From Agromyces laixinhei (GTDB lineage: Bacteria; Actinomycetota; Actinomycetes; Actinomycetales; Microbacteriaceae), in contig NZ_CP040872.1 of the NCBI RefSeq assembly GCF_006337065.1, positions 2,294,001 through 2,358,000 on the forward strand: 64,000 bases of DNA. The letters are read 5' to 3'. The position numbers and the translations under genes are program-made. The notes under the pieces were generated by a model. That model was not told the origin of the DNA and did no database searches. It saw only the letters and a list, made by a program, of their open reading frames with translations. Shown piece after piece: positions 1-8,964 of the stretch (positions are counted from its first letter, which is position 1; each line of letters opens with the position of its first letter).

Positions 1-814
1 TGACCTCGTACCATTCGTAGCCGGCAGCGGTGAGCGCGTCGTCGACCAGCTCGTACATGTCGGCCTCGAGGTCGTCGTCGGGCTGGGCGAGCTCGCCTCG
101 GCGGATCTGCCGCGCGAGCTTCGTGCCGTCTTCGACGATCAGCGCGTAGGCGCTCACATGGTCGGGTCGCTCGACGACGACAGCCTCGACGCTGCGGCGC
201 CAGTCGTCGATCGATTCCCCGGGCGTTCCGTAGATCAGGTCGAGGCTGACGTCGAGACCCGCGTCTCGCGCCCAACGTACGACGAGCGGCACTCGCACCG
301 GGTCGTGCGTGCGGTCGAGCGCTGCGAGCACGTGCGGCACGGCCGACTGCATGCCGAACGAGACGCGGGTGAAGCCGCCCTCGGCGAGCCGCACGAGGTC
401 TTCGGGGCCGACCGAGTCGGGGTTCGCCTCGGTCGTGACCTCGGCGCCAGGCTCGAATCCGAACTCGTCGCGCACTGCACCGAGCATGCGCACGAGGTCG
501 TCGGCCGGCAACAGGGTCGGAGTGCCGCCGCCGAAGAAGACCGTCGAGGCCGGTCGCGCAGGCACAGCGGATGCCTCGAGCATCTGTCGCGACATCCGGA
601 TCTCGGCGATCGCATGGTCGGCGTAGTCGACCTGTCGTGCCCCACGCAACTCATCGGAGGTGTAGGTGTTGAAGTCGCAGTATCCGCAACGCACACGGCA
701 GAACGGCACGTGCAGGTACACGCCGAAGGCACGGTCTCGGGCGCCGACCGCGGCCGAGACCGGGAGGAGCCCGTCAGCGGGCGCCGGATCGCCCAGCGGC
801 AGGGCGGATGCCAC
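1..814 (-). CDS. hemW: HemW-like radical SAM protein, C-terminus cut by window edge
   Basis: Radical-SAM protein of the HemW / oxygen-independent coproporphyrinogen oxidase-like family; HemW proteins are haem chaperones rather than true CPO enzymes. About 271 codons are visible and the C-terminal HemW domain lies beyond base 1. The Fe4S4 motif CRVRCGYC is at residues 39-46 (C39, C43, C46), preceded by YLHVPF, followed by FFGGGTPT and by EANPDS, all usual in this family. I chose the GTG at 814: it lies 2 bp after the DUF1990 stop, and the frame opens with MASALPLGDPAPADG, a typical start. It is probably co-transcribed with the DUF1990 gene and lepA. The first cysteine context (HVPFC) supports HemW over HemN, but the distinguishing C-terminus is not visible. 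Confidence 0.93.
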   Translation of the reverse strand, partial: MASALPLGDPAPADGLLPVSAAVGARDRAFGVYLHVPFCRVRCGYCDFNTYTSDELRGARQVDYADHAIAEIRMSRQMLEASAVPARPASTVFFGGGTPTLLPADDLVRMLGAVRDEFGFEPGAEVTTEANPDSVGPEDLVRLAEGGFTRVSFGMQSAVPHVLAALDRTHDPVRVPLVVRWARDAGLDVSLDLIYGTPGESIDDWRRSVEAVVVERPDHVSAYALIVEDGTKLARQIRRGELAQPDDDLEADMYELVDDALTAAGYEWYEV

Positions 815-816
815 GA

Positions 817-1455
817 CTAGACGCCGCTTGCGGGGTGCAGCGCCCGCAGCTCGAGCTTCGTGAGCTCACGGCGGCGCTTGCGCCGTCGCGGTGCGGTGAC
901 GCCCGATGTGGCGAGCAGCGAGCGGATGGTCAACCAGACGGTGTCGTCGTCGCGGTGCTCGAGGATGAACGACTCCTCGCCGCTCTCGGGGCCGTCGGCC
1001 GTGGTGCCGTAGGCGAAGCCGATGCGACCGGGCTCGTCGATGACGTAGACCACCAGCACCGGCGTCTTCGCGACGCCGAAGCGGCGCTTGCGTTCGAGCA
1101 CGGCCGTCATGCCCGACGCGATGTACGGAGTGCCGTCGGCACCGAAGCGTTCCTCGGCGCGCTGCTCCGGCTGCTCAGCGAGCGGTGCGCCGCCGGCGTC
1201 GTAGACGATGCCCGGATACTGAGCGCCCGTGCCCGCCGAGACCTCGGAGACCTCGAACCCTGAACCGCGTTGGATACCCCACGTCATGAGCGACTCCGCA
1301 GCACGTTCGAATCGCGCGGCGCCGGAGCCGAGACGGACCGCGTCCTCGGCGGGACGGTAGCCGGCAGGCGGGTATCGCAGCAGATCGGGTGCGAGGGTCG
1401 CTCCGATGGCGCCATAGGTGACCGACTGGTCGGTGAACGTGCTTCGGCGGGTCAT
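817..1455 (-). CDS. DUF1990 family protein
   Basis: A 212-residue protein recognised as DUF1990, a family of unknown function common in actinobacteria and plants. Visible hallmarks are the N-terminal motif around 'TYGAIGATL' and 'LRYPPAGYRP', and a C-terminal half rich in beta strands with 'VLVVYVIDEPGRIGFAYGT' and 'GEESFILEH', resembling the family's lipid-binding-like fold. There is no signal peptide or membrane segment, so it is probably cytoplasmic. It starts 10 bp after lepA stops and ends 2 bp before hemW, so the three are probably one transcript. The basic patch RRRKRRR near the C-terminus is unusual. No catalytic residue can be assigned and function is unknown. Confidence 0.85.
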   Translation of the reverse strand: MTRRSTFTDQSVTYGAIGATLAPDLLRYPPAGYRPAEDAVRLGSGAARFERAAESLMTWGIQRGSGFEVSEVSAGTGAQYPGIVYDAGGAPLAEQPEQRAEERFGADGTPYIASGMTAVLERKRRFGVAKTPVLVVYVIDEPGRIGFAYGTTADGPESGEESFILEHRDDDTVWLTIRSLLATSGVTAPRRRKRRRELTKLELRALHPASGV

Positions 1456-1465
1456 GATCGGCCTT

Positions 1466-3319
1466 CTACTTCTTGTCCTTCTTCTCGACGTCTCCGCTGA
1501 GCGCGGCGATGAATGCCTCTTGGGGCACTTCGACGCGACCGACCATCTTCATGCGCTTCTTGCCCTCCTTCTGCTTCTCGAGGAGCTTGCGCTTTCGGCT
1601 GATGTCACCGCCGTAGCACTTGGCAAGCACGTCTTTGCGCATCGCGCGGATCGATTCGCGCGCGATGATGCGGGCGCCGATCGCAGCCTGGATCGGCACC
1701 TCGAACTGCTGGCGCGGGATGAGTTCGCGGAGGCGCCCCGTCATGAGCACGCCGTAGGCGTACGCCTTGTCGCGGTGCACGATCGCGCTGAATGCGTCGA
1801 CCTGCTCGCCCTGCAGCAGGATGTCGACCTTCACGAGATCGGCGGCCTGATCGCCCGTCGGCTCATAGTCGAGCGAGGCGTAACCGGCGGTCTTCGACTT
1901 CAACTGATCGAAGAAGTCGAAGACGATCTCGCCGAGCGGGATGTTGTAGCGGATCTCGACCCGATCTTCGCCGAGGTACTCCATGCCGATGAGCGACCCG
2001 CGACGCGACTGGCAGAGCTCCATGATCGTGCCGACGTAGTCCTTCGGTGCGAGGATCGCGGCCCGCACCATGGGCTCGCGCACCTCGGTGATCTTCGCTC
2101 CGGTCGGGAACTCGCTCGGGTTGGTGACCGTGACGGTCTTCCGGTCTTCGCTCGTGACTTCGTAGACCACCGACGGTGCCGTCGCGATGAGGTCGAGGCC
2201 GAACTCGCGCTGCAGGCGCTCGGTGACGATCTCGAGGTGCAGGAGGCCGAGGAAGCCGCAGCGGAAGCCGAAGCCGAGCGCAACCGAGGTCTCCGGCTCG
2301 TAGACGAGCGCGGCATCAGACAGCTTGAGCTTGTCGAGTGCTTCGCGAAGCTCGGGGTAGTCGCTGCCGTCGATCGGGTAGAGCCCCGAGAACACCATCG
2401 GAAGCGGCTCGGTGTACCCGGGCAGCGCCTCGGTCGCCGACTTCGCCGCCGTCGTCACCGTGTCGCCGACCTTCGACTGCCGCACGTCTTTCACGCCCGT
2501 GATGAGGTAGCCCACCTCGCCGACGCCGAGGCCCTTCGAGGGTTGCGGTTCCGGCGCGCTCACGCCGATCTCGAGGATCTCGTGGGTCGCCCTCGTCGAC
2601 ATCATCTGGATGCGCTCGCGCGGGTTCAGGTGTCCGTCGATCATGCGGACGTAGGTGACGACACCGCGGTAGCTGTCGTACACCGAGTCGAAGATCATCG
2701 CCCGCGCCGGGGCATCCGCGTCGCCGACCGGTGCCGGAATGCGCTCGACGACCCGGTCGAGCAGGTCTTCGACGCCGACGCCGGTCTTGCCCGAGACCTT
2801 GAGCACGTCGTCGGGCGAACCGCCGATGAGGTCGGCGAGCTCTTTCGCGTACTTCTCGGGGTCGGCGGCCGGCAGGTCGATCTTGTTCAGCACGGGGATG
2901 ATCTCGAGGTCGTTCTCGAGCGCCAGGTAGAGGTTCGCGAGGGTCTGAGCCTCGATGCCCTGTGCCGCGTCGACGAGCAGGATCGCGCCCTCGCAGGCCG
3001 CGAGCGAGCGGGAGACCTCGTAGCTGAAGTCGACGTGACCGGGTGTGTCGATCATGTTCAGCGCGAAGGAGGTGTCGCCGAGCTGCCACGGCATGCGCAC
3101 CGCCTGGCTCTTGATCGTGATGCCGCGCTCGCGCTCGATGTCCATGCGGTCGAGATACTGCGCGCGCATGTCGCGGTCGCTCACGACGCCGGTGATGCCG
3201 AGCATTCGGTCGGCGAGCGTCGACTTGCCGTGGTCGATGTGCGCGATGATGCAGAAGTTGCGGATCAGCGCGGGGTCGGTGGTTGCAGGCACCGGCGGGT
3301 TCGTGGCTCTCGGGGACAT
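1466..3319 (-). CDS. lepA: elongation factor 4 (LepA) GTPase
   Basis: A 617-residue translational GTPase that back-translocates or remodels stalled ribosomes. GTP-binding elements are clear: AHIDHGKS (P-loop, residues 26-33), the ERERGITIK switch segment near 61-70, DTPGH, and NKID. The C-terminal LepA-specific domain includes [20 protein letters not shown]. The frame is open further upstream, but the ATG at 3319 puts the P-loop at the normal distance from the N-terminus and leaves about 80 bp to the divergent hydrolase gene. Length matches the family. It heads an apparent operon with the DUF1990 gene and hemW; lepA-hemW adjacency is common in actinobacteria and many other bacteria. Confidence 0.97.
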   Translation of the reverse strand: MSPRATNPPVPATTDPALIRNFCIIAHIDHGKSTLADRMLGITGVVSDRDMRAQYLDRMDIERERGITIKSQAVRMPWQLGDTSFALNMIDTPGHVDFSYEVSRSLAACEGAILLVDAAQGIEAQTLANLYLALENDLEIIPVLNKIDLPAADPEKYAKELADLIGGSPDDVLKVSGKTGVGVEDLLDRVVERIPAPVGDADAPARAMIFDSVYDSYRGVVTYVRMIDGHLNPRERIQMMSTRATHEILEIGVSAPEPQPSKGLGVGEVGYLITGVKDVRQSKVGDTVTTAAKSATEALPGYTEPLPMVFSGLYPIDGSDYPELREALDKLKLSDAALVYEPETSVALGFGFRCGFLGLLHLEIVTERLQREFGLDLIATAPSVVYEVTSEDRKTVTVTNPSEFPTGAKITEVREPMVRAAILAPKDYVGTIMELCQSRRGSLIGMEYLGEDRVEIRYNIPLGEIVFDFFDQLKSKTAGYASLDYEPTGDQAADLVKVDILLQGEQVDAFSAIVHRDKAYAYGVLMTGRLRELIPRQQFEVPIQAAIGARIIARESIRAMRKDVLAKCYGGDISRKRKLLEKQKEGKKRMKMVGRVEVPQEAFIAALSGDVEKKDKK

Positions 3320-3398
3320 CCCGTCGATTCTCCCACGACTTCGCCGCTGACTTCGGACAGGTGCCTCCCGGCACGCCCCGGCTACGCTCGGAAGGACC

Positions 3399-4151
3399 AT
3401 GACCGTCGCCCGCGTCGTATTCGTGCACGGCCTGCGCACCTCGGCGACGATGTGGCGCAGGCAGCTGATCGATCTCGCCGGTCATGACATCGACGCCGTG
3501 GCGATCGACCTGCCGGGTCACGGCTCGCGCATCGGCGAACCGTTCACAGTGAGCGCCGCGATGCACGCCTTGGCCGGCGCGTTGCCGGCCCGCGACGAAC
3601 CCGCACGTACGACAGTGCCACCGACACTGCTCGTCGGCCTGAGCCTCGGTGGCTATCTCGCCGTCGAGTTCGCGGCGAGGCACCCGGGTCGCATCGACGG
3701 ACTCGTGGCGGCCTCGTGCGGAACTCGGCCGAGGGGTGCGGGCCTCGCAGGCTACCGGCGACTCGCCGCGCTGATCGGCCGGCTCCCCGATCGCGGCAGG
3801 GCCCTGAACGATGCGATGGTGCGAACCTTCCTCCGAGGTGCCGCCATCGACGATGTGCTCGCGGGCGGGGTGGCGATCGACGTCATGCGTCCGGTGCTCA
3901 CCGCAATCTCGGAGCTCGACCCTGAGGCGGCGCTCGCTCGGGTCGACAAGCCCGTATGGTTCGTGAACGGGCGCTTCGACCATTTCCGTCTCGAAGAACG
4001 GCGGATGCTGCGTGCCACCGCTCGTGGACGGCTGGTCGTGGTGCCGGGGGCCACCCACCTGGTCAGCCTCAGCCGGCCAGACGATTTCTCGGCCGTGGTA
4101 CTGGGCGCCGTCGCCGAACTCCAGACGCTCGCGCACCGGCGACGCGCATGA
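3399..4151 (+). CDS. alpha/beta hydrolase
   Basis: A 250-residue alpha/beta-fold hydrolase with a complete catalytic triad by pattern: nucleophile elbow GLSLG with Ser82, Asp194 in 'NGRFDHF', and His220 in 'GATHLVSL'. The N-terminal '[13 protein letters not shown]' supplies the HG oxyanion motif, and 'DLPGHG' is typical of esterase, lactonase and MenH-like members. There is no signal peptide, so it is cytoplasmic. It is transcribed divergently from lepA, about 80 bp away, and is followed by rpsT on the same strand with its own leader. Substrate cannot be told from sequence; a generic esterase/lipase call is the safe one. Confidence 0.85.
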   Translation: MTVARVVFVHGLRTSATMWRRQLIDLAGHDIDAVAIDLPGHGSRIGEPFTVSAAMHALAGALPARDEPARTTVPPTLLVGLSLGGYLAVEFAARHPGRIDGLVAASCGTRPRGAGLAGYRRLAALIGRLPDRGRALNDAMVRTFLRGAAIDDVLAGGVAIDVMRPVLTAISELDPEAALARVDKPVWFVNGRFDHFRLEERRMLRATARGRLVVVPGATHLVSLSRPDDFSAVVLGAVAELQTLAHRRRA

Positions 4152-4255
4152 CCTGTCGCGCCGGACCGACCCTTGTCTGGGAATCATCGTTCGGCGCGCC
4201 TGGGCGAGCGTTGGTGCCGTGGCCGCGGAACTGGTATCGTTGCCTGTTGGCTTGC

Positions 4256-4292
4256 GTGCGGGTCCCACCCCGCACGATTCGCCGGTGGGGCC
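4256..4292 (+). promoter_or_regulatory. structured rpsT leader with two competing stems
   Basis: The untranslated region ahead of rpsT can fold in two mutually exclusive ways. Stem 1 pairs GTGCGGG (4256-4262) with CCCGCAC (4269-4275). Stem 2 pairs GGTCCCACC (4261-4269) with GGTGGGGCC (4284-4292), nine pairs with one G-U wobble. Both are read directly from the sequence. A regulatory role, for example autoregulation by S20, is inference; S20 autogenous control is known in E. coli, but I know of no matching actinobacterial leader. Confidence 0.4.
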
Positions 4293-4347
4293 CCTCTACC
4301 TCTCCCGGCACATCCGGTACCCGCATAGAACGAAAGACGAACTCCAC

Positions 4348-4608
4348 GTGGCAAACATCAAGTCGCAGATCAAGCGCAACCGCACGAACCTCAAGGCGCA
4401 GGAGCGCAACAAGGCCGTCAAGAGCGAGCTGAAGACCGTCATCCGCACCGCGAAGGACGCGATCGCGACGGGCGACAAGGCCTCGGCGACGACCGCCCTC
4501 CGTGCCGCGACCCGCAAGCTCGACAAGGCCTCGAGCAAGGGCGTCATCCACAAGAACCAGGCCGCGAACCGCAAGTCGGCCCTCGCGAAGCAGGTCGCCG
4601 CGCTCTGA
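4348..4608 (+). CDS. rpsT: 30S ribosomal protein S20
   Basis: An 86-residue, highly basic protein that binds 16S rRNA early in 30S assembly. It begins [14 protein letters not shown] and keeps the S20 signatures: the run of basic and small residues and the C-terminal '[19 protein letters not shown]'. Start is a GTG at 4348; in-frame codons upstream would add non-homologous sequence, and the length matches bacterial S20. The ribosome-binding site is weak (ACGAAAGACGA just upstream), which may fit leader-based control. It is followed within 20 bp by a strong hairpin. Confidence 0.97.
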   Translation: MANIKSQIKRNRTNLKAQERNKAVKSELKTVIRTAKDAIATGDKASATTALRAATRKLDKASSKGVIHKNQAANRKSALAKQVAAL

Positions 4609-4626
4609 CGCAGCACGCACTCGAAT

Positions 4627-4658
4627 GAAGGCCTCGGCACGAATGTGTCGAGGCCTTC
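4627..4658. terminator. hairpin terminator between convergent rpsT and holA
   Basis: GAAGGCCTCGGCAC (4627-4640) and GTGTCGAGGCCTTC (4645-4658) form a 14-bp stem with one wobble pair and a GAAT loop. It lies 18 bp after the rpsT stop and downstream of holA on the other strand, so it can serve both. There is no T-tract, which is common for actinobacterial terminators. Confidence 0.7.
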
Positions 4659-4719
4659 GTCATGCCGCGGGCGCGACACCGGGAGGATGTGGGCGGGCCT
4701 GCCGGTCAGTCGCGAGACG

Positions 4720-5808
4720 CTAGTCTCGCCCGCGCGAGGAGATGACGCCGACGAGTCGCTCGAGGGCGAACACGGGATCGCGCTCGGCGCCCTTGACCGC
4801 GGCATCCGTGGCAGCGAGCGCCTCGATCGCGCGGCCGAGCCCCTCGTCGGTCCAGCCCGCGAGATCGCGCCGGGCGCGGTCGACCTGCCACGGAGCGAGC
4901 CCGAGCGAGCCGGCGAGCTGAGCCCCACCGCCGCGGGCGCCCGACACCTTGGCCATGGTGCGCACCTTCATGGCGAACGCGGCGACCAAGGGCACCGCGT
5001 CGGCACCGCTGTCGAGCGCGTGACGGAGTGCGATGAGCGCCTCGCCATGCCTGCCGGCGATCGCGGCGTCGGCGACCGCGAAGGCGTTGGTCTCGACCCG
5101 ACCGCCGTAGTAGCGTGCGACGACGGCCTCGGTGATGTCGGATGGCGCGTCGGCGAGCAGCTGCCGGCAGGCGGCCGAGAGTTCGCGCAGGTCGTCGCTG
5201 AACGCCCCGACGAGAGCCCGCAGCGCACCGGGGCTGATCTTGCGGCCGGCGGCACGGAACTCGGCTGCTGCGAACTCTTGCTTCTCGGCGTCCTTCTTGA
5301 GTTCGGCGCAGACGATCTCGATGCCGCCCCCACCCCCGCCGCGAATCGCGTCGAGGAGCTTCTTGCCGCGCACGCCGTTGCGGTGGCGCAGCACGAGTGT
5401 CGTCGACTCGGCGGTCTGCTCGAGGTACTCGAGTGCGTCGAGCAGGAAGTCGTCGCTCGCACGCTCGACGCCGCTCACCCGGATGAGGCGCGGCTCACCG
5501 AACAACGAGGGACTCGCGAGCGTCATGAGCTCGCCGCGTCGATAGCCGTCGGCTTCGAGGTCGCTCACTTCGAGAGCGGGATCTTCGCCGCGCAGGAAGT
5601 CGCGCAACATCGTGATCGACCGCTCGGCGAGCACGTCTTCGGCCCCCGTGACGAGCACAACGGGCGCGGGCCGAATCGCATGCCACGCGAGTTGCGGGAT
5701 CACCGCCTTCGTCTTGGGCGATGCCCCGGAGCGTGAACCCCCTGTGCGCGATGCGCCTGTGCGCGATGCGCCTGTGCGCGATGCCACCGCACCTCCCGTT
5801 CGTCGCAT
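4720..5808 (-). CDS. holA: DNA polymerase III delta subunit
   Basis: A 362-residue HolA protein, the clamp-loader subunit that opens the beta sliding clamp. Typical segments are 'APVVLVTGAEDVLAERSI' near the N-terminus, 'YRRGELMTLASPSLFGEPRLI', and 'LVGAFSDDLRELSAACRQL' in the middle domain. I prefer the ATG at 5808, just after the comEC stop; an in-frame start at 5862 would overlap comEC by about 48 bp and add an arginine-rich stretch. The N-terminus carries three ASRTG units encoded by a 15-bp tandem repeat, before the AAA+-like domain begins at about residue 35. This extension is probably disordered and is atypical for HolA. Confidence 0.93.
   Translation of the reverse strand: MRRTGGAVASRTGASRTGASRTGGSRSGASPKTKAVIPQLAWHAIRPAPVVLVTGAEDVLAERSITMLRDFLRGEDPALEVSDLEADGYRRGELMTLASPSLFGEPRLIRVSGVERASDDFLLDALEYLEQTAESTTLVLRHRNGVRGKKLLDAIRGGGGGGIEIVCAELKKDAEKQEFAAAEFRAAGRKISPGALRALVGAFSDDLRELSAACRQLLADAPSDITEAVVARYYGGRVETNAFAVADAAIAGRHGEALIALRHALDSGADAVPLVAAFAMKVRTMAKVSGARGGGAQLAGSLGLAPWQVDRARRDLAGWTDEGLGRAIEALAATDAAVKGAERDPVFALERLVGVISSRGRD
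5741..5785. repeat. three tandem 15-bp repeats inside holA
   Basis: The 15-mer CCTGTGCGCGATGCG occurs three times head to tail (5741-5755, 5756-5770, 5771-5785), the last copy differing at its final base. Read on the minus strand it encodes ASRTG repeated near the HolA N-terminus. The unit length keeps the frame, so copy number can change without breaking the gene. Confidence 0.9.
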
Positions 5809-5813
5809 CGAGT

Positions 5814-8201
5814 CTACGGGCCGCCGGCGACACCGGCGCCTGCGTTCCCGCGCTCGCTCCACACCCGGAACCCGTCTCCGTCGGCCGTCAGCAGCGCGGT
5901 GCCCGAGCGGTCGGTTCGCACGACCGTCGTGCCCTCGGCGCGCAGCAGATCGAGAAGCCGATCGGTCGGGTGGCCGTAGCTGTTCTCGCTCCCGACGCCC
6001 ACGACCCCCGCAGTCGCGCCGAGCTCGTCGTACAGGCGCTCGCTCTGGTCGGCCGACCCGTGGTGCGCGACCTTCACGAGATCGACCCGACCGATGTCGG
6101 CGGAGCGGAGCAGACGATCCTGCGCCCCTTCACCGAGGTCGCCGAGAAAGGCGCCGCGGTAGCGCGGCGTGGTGACGTCGAGCACGATGCTCGCGTCGTT
6201 GCCCGGCTCGGCGCCCGGCGTCGGCCAGAGCACGCGCCACCGGGCATCGCCGAACGTGCCGCCGAAGCCCGCCACGACCTCGACCGGTTCGGCGCCGGCC
6301 TCGACGAGCTGATGCAGGGCCCGAGCCGATCGATCGCCGTCGAGCGGCCCGTGGAGGACGGTGTCGACCCGGCCGGCGACCGCCGAGACTCCCCCGACGT
6401 GGTCGGCATCCCAATGCGTCAGCACGAGCAGGTCGATTCGAGCGATGCCGAGCAGGGTCAGGCAGCGAGACAGTGCGGCGGGCTCCGGACCGGTGTCGAT
6501 GAGCGCCGTCGCCGCTCTCGTGCGCAGGAGGATCGCGTCACCCTGCCCCACGTCGCACGCGGCGACATCCCAGTCTGAAGGCCGAGTCGCTGCGCCGACG
6601 AGCGGCCGGCCTGCGAAGAGGCCGACCGGGACTGCGATCGCGACGAGCAGCACCGCAGCGGCGATACCGCGGAGCGGGCCGCGACGGCGTGAGCCGAGCG
6701 CGAGCCAGAGCGTGACGGCCGTGCACGCCGCGAGGAGCAGGGCGCCCGGGGCGTCGGGCAGCCACTCGAGACGCGACGCGGGCATCGCCGATGACGCCCG
6801 GGCAAGCAGCGCGATCCACGACGCCGGGAGCCACGCGAACTGCAGGCACGCGAAACCGACTGATGGCAGTACCGGGAGGAGCAGGCAGCCGATGAGTCCG
6901 ACGACCGTGCCGACGGGCGCTGCCGGCGCCGCCAGCAGGTTCGCCGGCACTCCGTACAGGGCGATCGCCGGGTCGAGCAGCACGAGCACGGGCTGGCACG
7001 CGAGCTGGGCCGAGAGCGGAACGCCGATGAGGGCGGCGATCGGCACGGGCATCCACCGTGCCAGCGCTTCGGTGAGCGGCCGCGCGAGCAGCAACAGGCC
7101 GGCGGTCGCGAACACCGACAGCGCGAACCCGTAGTCGCGGGCATACCAGGGGTCGACCACGAGCAGCACGATGACGGCGACCGACAGTGCGGCGGCCGGC
7201 CCGCCCGGCCGGCCGGCCGCGACCGCCAGGAGTACGACGACGGCCATCGCCGCGGCTCGAACGACGCTCGGCTCGGGCGTGACGAGCACGACGAATCCCG
7301 CGAGGGCGGTGAACGCGATCGCCGCTCGCACGAGACGAGGCAATCCGAGCAGCGCGGCGAACGCGAAGGCCGCGGCCGTGACGATGGCGCAGTTCGCGCC
7401 GGAGACGGCGGTCAGATGGCTGAGCGACGACGCTTTCATCGCCGCGTCGAGGCTTTCGTCGACCGCGCTCGTGTCACCGATCGCGAGCCCGGGTACGAGC
7501 GCCCCGCCGTCACCGTCGAGCGAGCGCGCCGCCTCGGCGAAGCCCGTGCGCAGACCCACGGTCCAGGCGATCCACGGGGGCGGCCCGGCAATCGAGCCGA
7601 CCTCGCCGGCAAGTCGGAGCCGGAAGGCCGCCCCCTCTTCGGCGGGCAGGGCCGTGACCCTCGCCGTGACCGCGACGCGAGCACCGAGTTGCAACTGCGA
7701 GGCCGGCAGCGACATCACCGCCGTCACCGGCACCGCGCGCACTGCAGCACCGTCGACGGAGATCGCCCGGCCCTCGACCCGAAGCGCCGGCGCCTCACCA
7801 TCGGTGAACCAGCCCGCCCGCATCGCTCGGGGAGCGCCGGTGAGTTCGATCACGGCGCTCACGCTGCGGTGATTCTGTGCCGCGTCGGCGAGCCGAGAAC
7901 CTTCGCGCGCGTCGAGCCCGAGGGCCGCGGCGCTCGTCACCAGTGCTCCGGCCGACAGTATGACGAGTCCCGTCGCCGAGAGCCGTACGATCGGCGCGGC
8001 GACGGCGCGCTCGCCCTTCGAGACGAATCGGCACCGCCCGCGCACGGCAGCAGCGACTGCGACGCCGGCTGCGAGGCCCGCCCCCGCCCAGAGGCCCCAC
8101 GCGAGGCCCCAGGAGCTCTCAGCACCGCCGGGAATGCCGATGGCGCACCAACCGGCCACCCACGCGAAGGTCGCGGGCACGAGCAGTCGCACGTCGTGCA
8201 C
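5814..8201 (-). CDS. comEC: ComEC/Rec2 competence channel protein
   Basis: A 795-residue polytopic membrane protein, the DNA-translocation channel of natural transformation. Order: an N-terminal hydrophobic region, an extracellular DUF4131/OB-like part at roughly 60-230, the Competence domain with many membrane segments (including 'LTAVSGANCAIV'), and a C-terminal metallo-beta-lactamase-like domain whose metal motif THWDADHVGG sits near residue 595, followed by 'KVAHHGSADQS'. The start at 8201 directly follows the comEA stop (8203), the usual comEA-comEC arrangement. The gene is intact, unlike comEA. Actinobacteria with comEA/comEC are not always transformable, so activity is not implied. Confidence 0.95.
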   Translation of the reverse strand: MHDVRLLVPATFAWVAGWCAIGIPGGAESSWGLAWGLWAGAGLAAGVAVAAAVRGRCRFVSKGERAVAAPIVRLSATGLVILSAGALVTSAAALGLDAREGSRLADAAQNHRSVSAVIELTGAPRAMRAGWFTDGEAPALRVEGRAISVDGAAVRAVPVTAVMSLPASQLQLGARVAVTARVTALPAEEGAAFRLRLAGEVGSIAGPPPWIAWTVGLRTGFAEAARSLDGDGGALVPGLAIGDTSAVDESLDAAMKASSLSHLTAVSGANCAIVTAAAFAFAALLGLPRLVRAAIAFTALAGFVVLVTPEPSVVRAAAMAVVVLLAVAAGRPGGPAAALSVAVIVLLVVDPWYARDYGFALSVFATAGLLLLARPLTEALARWMPVPIAALIGVPLSAQLACQPVLVLLDPAIALYGVPANLLAAPAAPVGTVVGLIGCLLLPVLPSVGFACLQFAWLPASWIALLARASSAMPASRLEWLPDAPGALLLAACTAVTLWLALGSRRRGPLRGIAAAVLLVAIAVPVGLFAGRPLVGAATRPSDWDVAACDVGQGDAILLRTRAATALIDTGPEPAALSRCLTLLGIARIDLLVLTHWDADHVGGVSAVAGRVDTVLHGPLDGDRSARALHQLVEAGAEPVEVVAGFGGTFGDARWRVLWPTPGAEPGNDASIVLDVTTPRYRGAFLGDLGEGAQDRLLRSADIGRVDLVKVAHHGSADQSERLYDELGATAGVVGVGSENSYGHPTDRLLDLLRAEGTTVVRTDRSGTALLTADGDGFRVWSERGNAGAGVAGGP

Positions 8202-8202
8202 T

Positions 8203-8869
8203 TCAGGGCGCCACGAGTTGCTCGAGGCCCGCGAACACGGCGTCGCCGATGCCGGCCACGTCGAGCAACTGGTCGACGGAGGTGAACGGCCCGTTGGCTT
8301 CGCGCCAGTCGATGATCCGTTGGGCGAGCGCCGGGCCGATGCGCGGGAGCGTCTCGAGTTCGGTGATGCCCGCGGAGTTCAGATGCACGAGCCCGTCGGC
8401 ACCGCCCGGCCCCGAGGCGACACCACCGGCCTCGGCGGGCGGTTGGGCCTGACCCGGTACCGGAACGACGAGCTGCTCGCCGTCGACGAGCGGGCGCGCG
8501 AGGTTCACGCCGGCGGGATCTGCCTCGGCCGTGAACCCGCCGGCCGCCGCGACCGCGTCGACCACCCGGGCGCGGTCGCGAGTTCGACGAGGCCCGGCGC
8601 GCGACCGCGCCGAGCACGTGCACGAGCACGGACGGTGACGCCGCTTGCGACGGCGGGTCGGTCGATGCATCCGCTCGCCCGGCGCCGGATGCCTCGATTC
8701 GTGCCTGCTCACCGCCGCCGCCCCCGCTGAACGACAGCAGAGCTGCGACCGCCACTGCCATCACGAACAGCACGACGGCCGCACCGACCGCAACCCGCAC
8801 CCGCGGGCCGGCTCGGCGCGCCGACGGGTCGAGTGCCGCGAGCGGGTCGACGGCGTCGCGTGCGGGCAT
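8203..8869 (-). pseudogene. comEA: ComEA DNA receptor gene, interrupted by two apparent 1-bp deletions
   Basis: ComEA binds incoming DNA at the membrane and hands it to ComEC. From the ATG at 8869 one frame encodes a short cytoplasmic N-terminus, a membrane segment (about residues 27-46), a linker, and the start of an SLBB domain ending 'VLVHVLGAVA'. The rest, 'RVVDAVAAAGGF' through the helix-hairpin-helix 'LNSAGITELETLPRIGPALAQ', is in another frame. Between them 'PGLVELAT', as expected of ComEA, is read in the third frame. Two missing bases, one near 8590-8602 and one near 8567-8578, would restore a 222-residue protein. Both sites are in G/C-rich strings, so sequence error or true inactivation are both possible. 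Confidence 0.85.
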
Positions 8870-8964
8870 GCTGGCACGCTAGATCGACCGGCATCACTCG
8901 AGGCGAAGTCTGACGCGCCCAGTGAAACCGGCGTGACATCCGCACCCTGTCGAGGAGGAGTCGC

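Noticed and set aside
1418..3487. A 689-codon plus-strand open frame opposite lepA
   Set aside because: Antisense shadow; composition is Asp/Arg/Leu/Val-rich without domains.
5809..5862. Upstream start for holA at 5862
   Set aside because: It would overlap comEC by 48 bp and add a low-complexity Arg-rich stretch; the ATG at 5808 fits the operon spacing.
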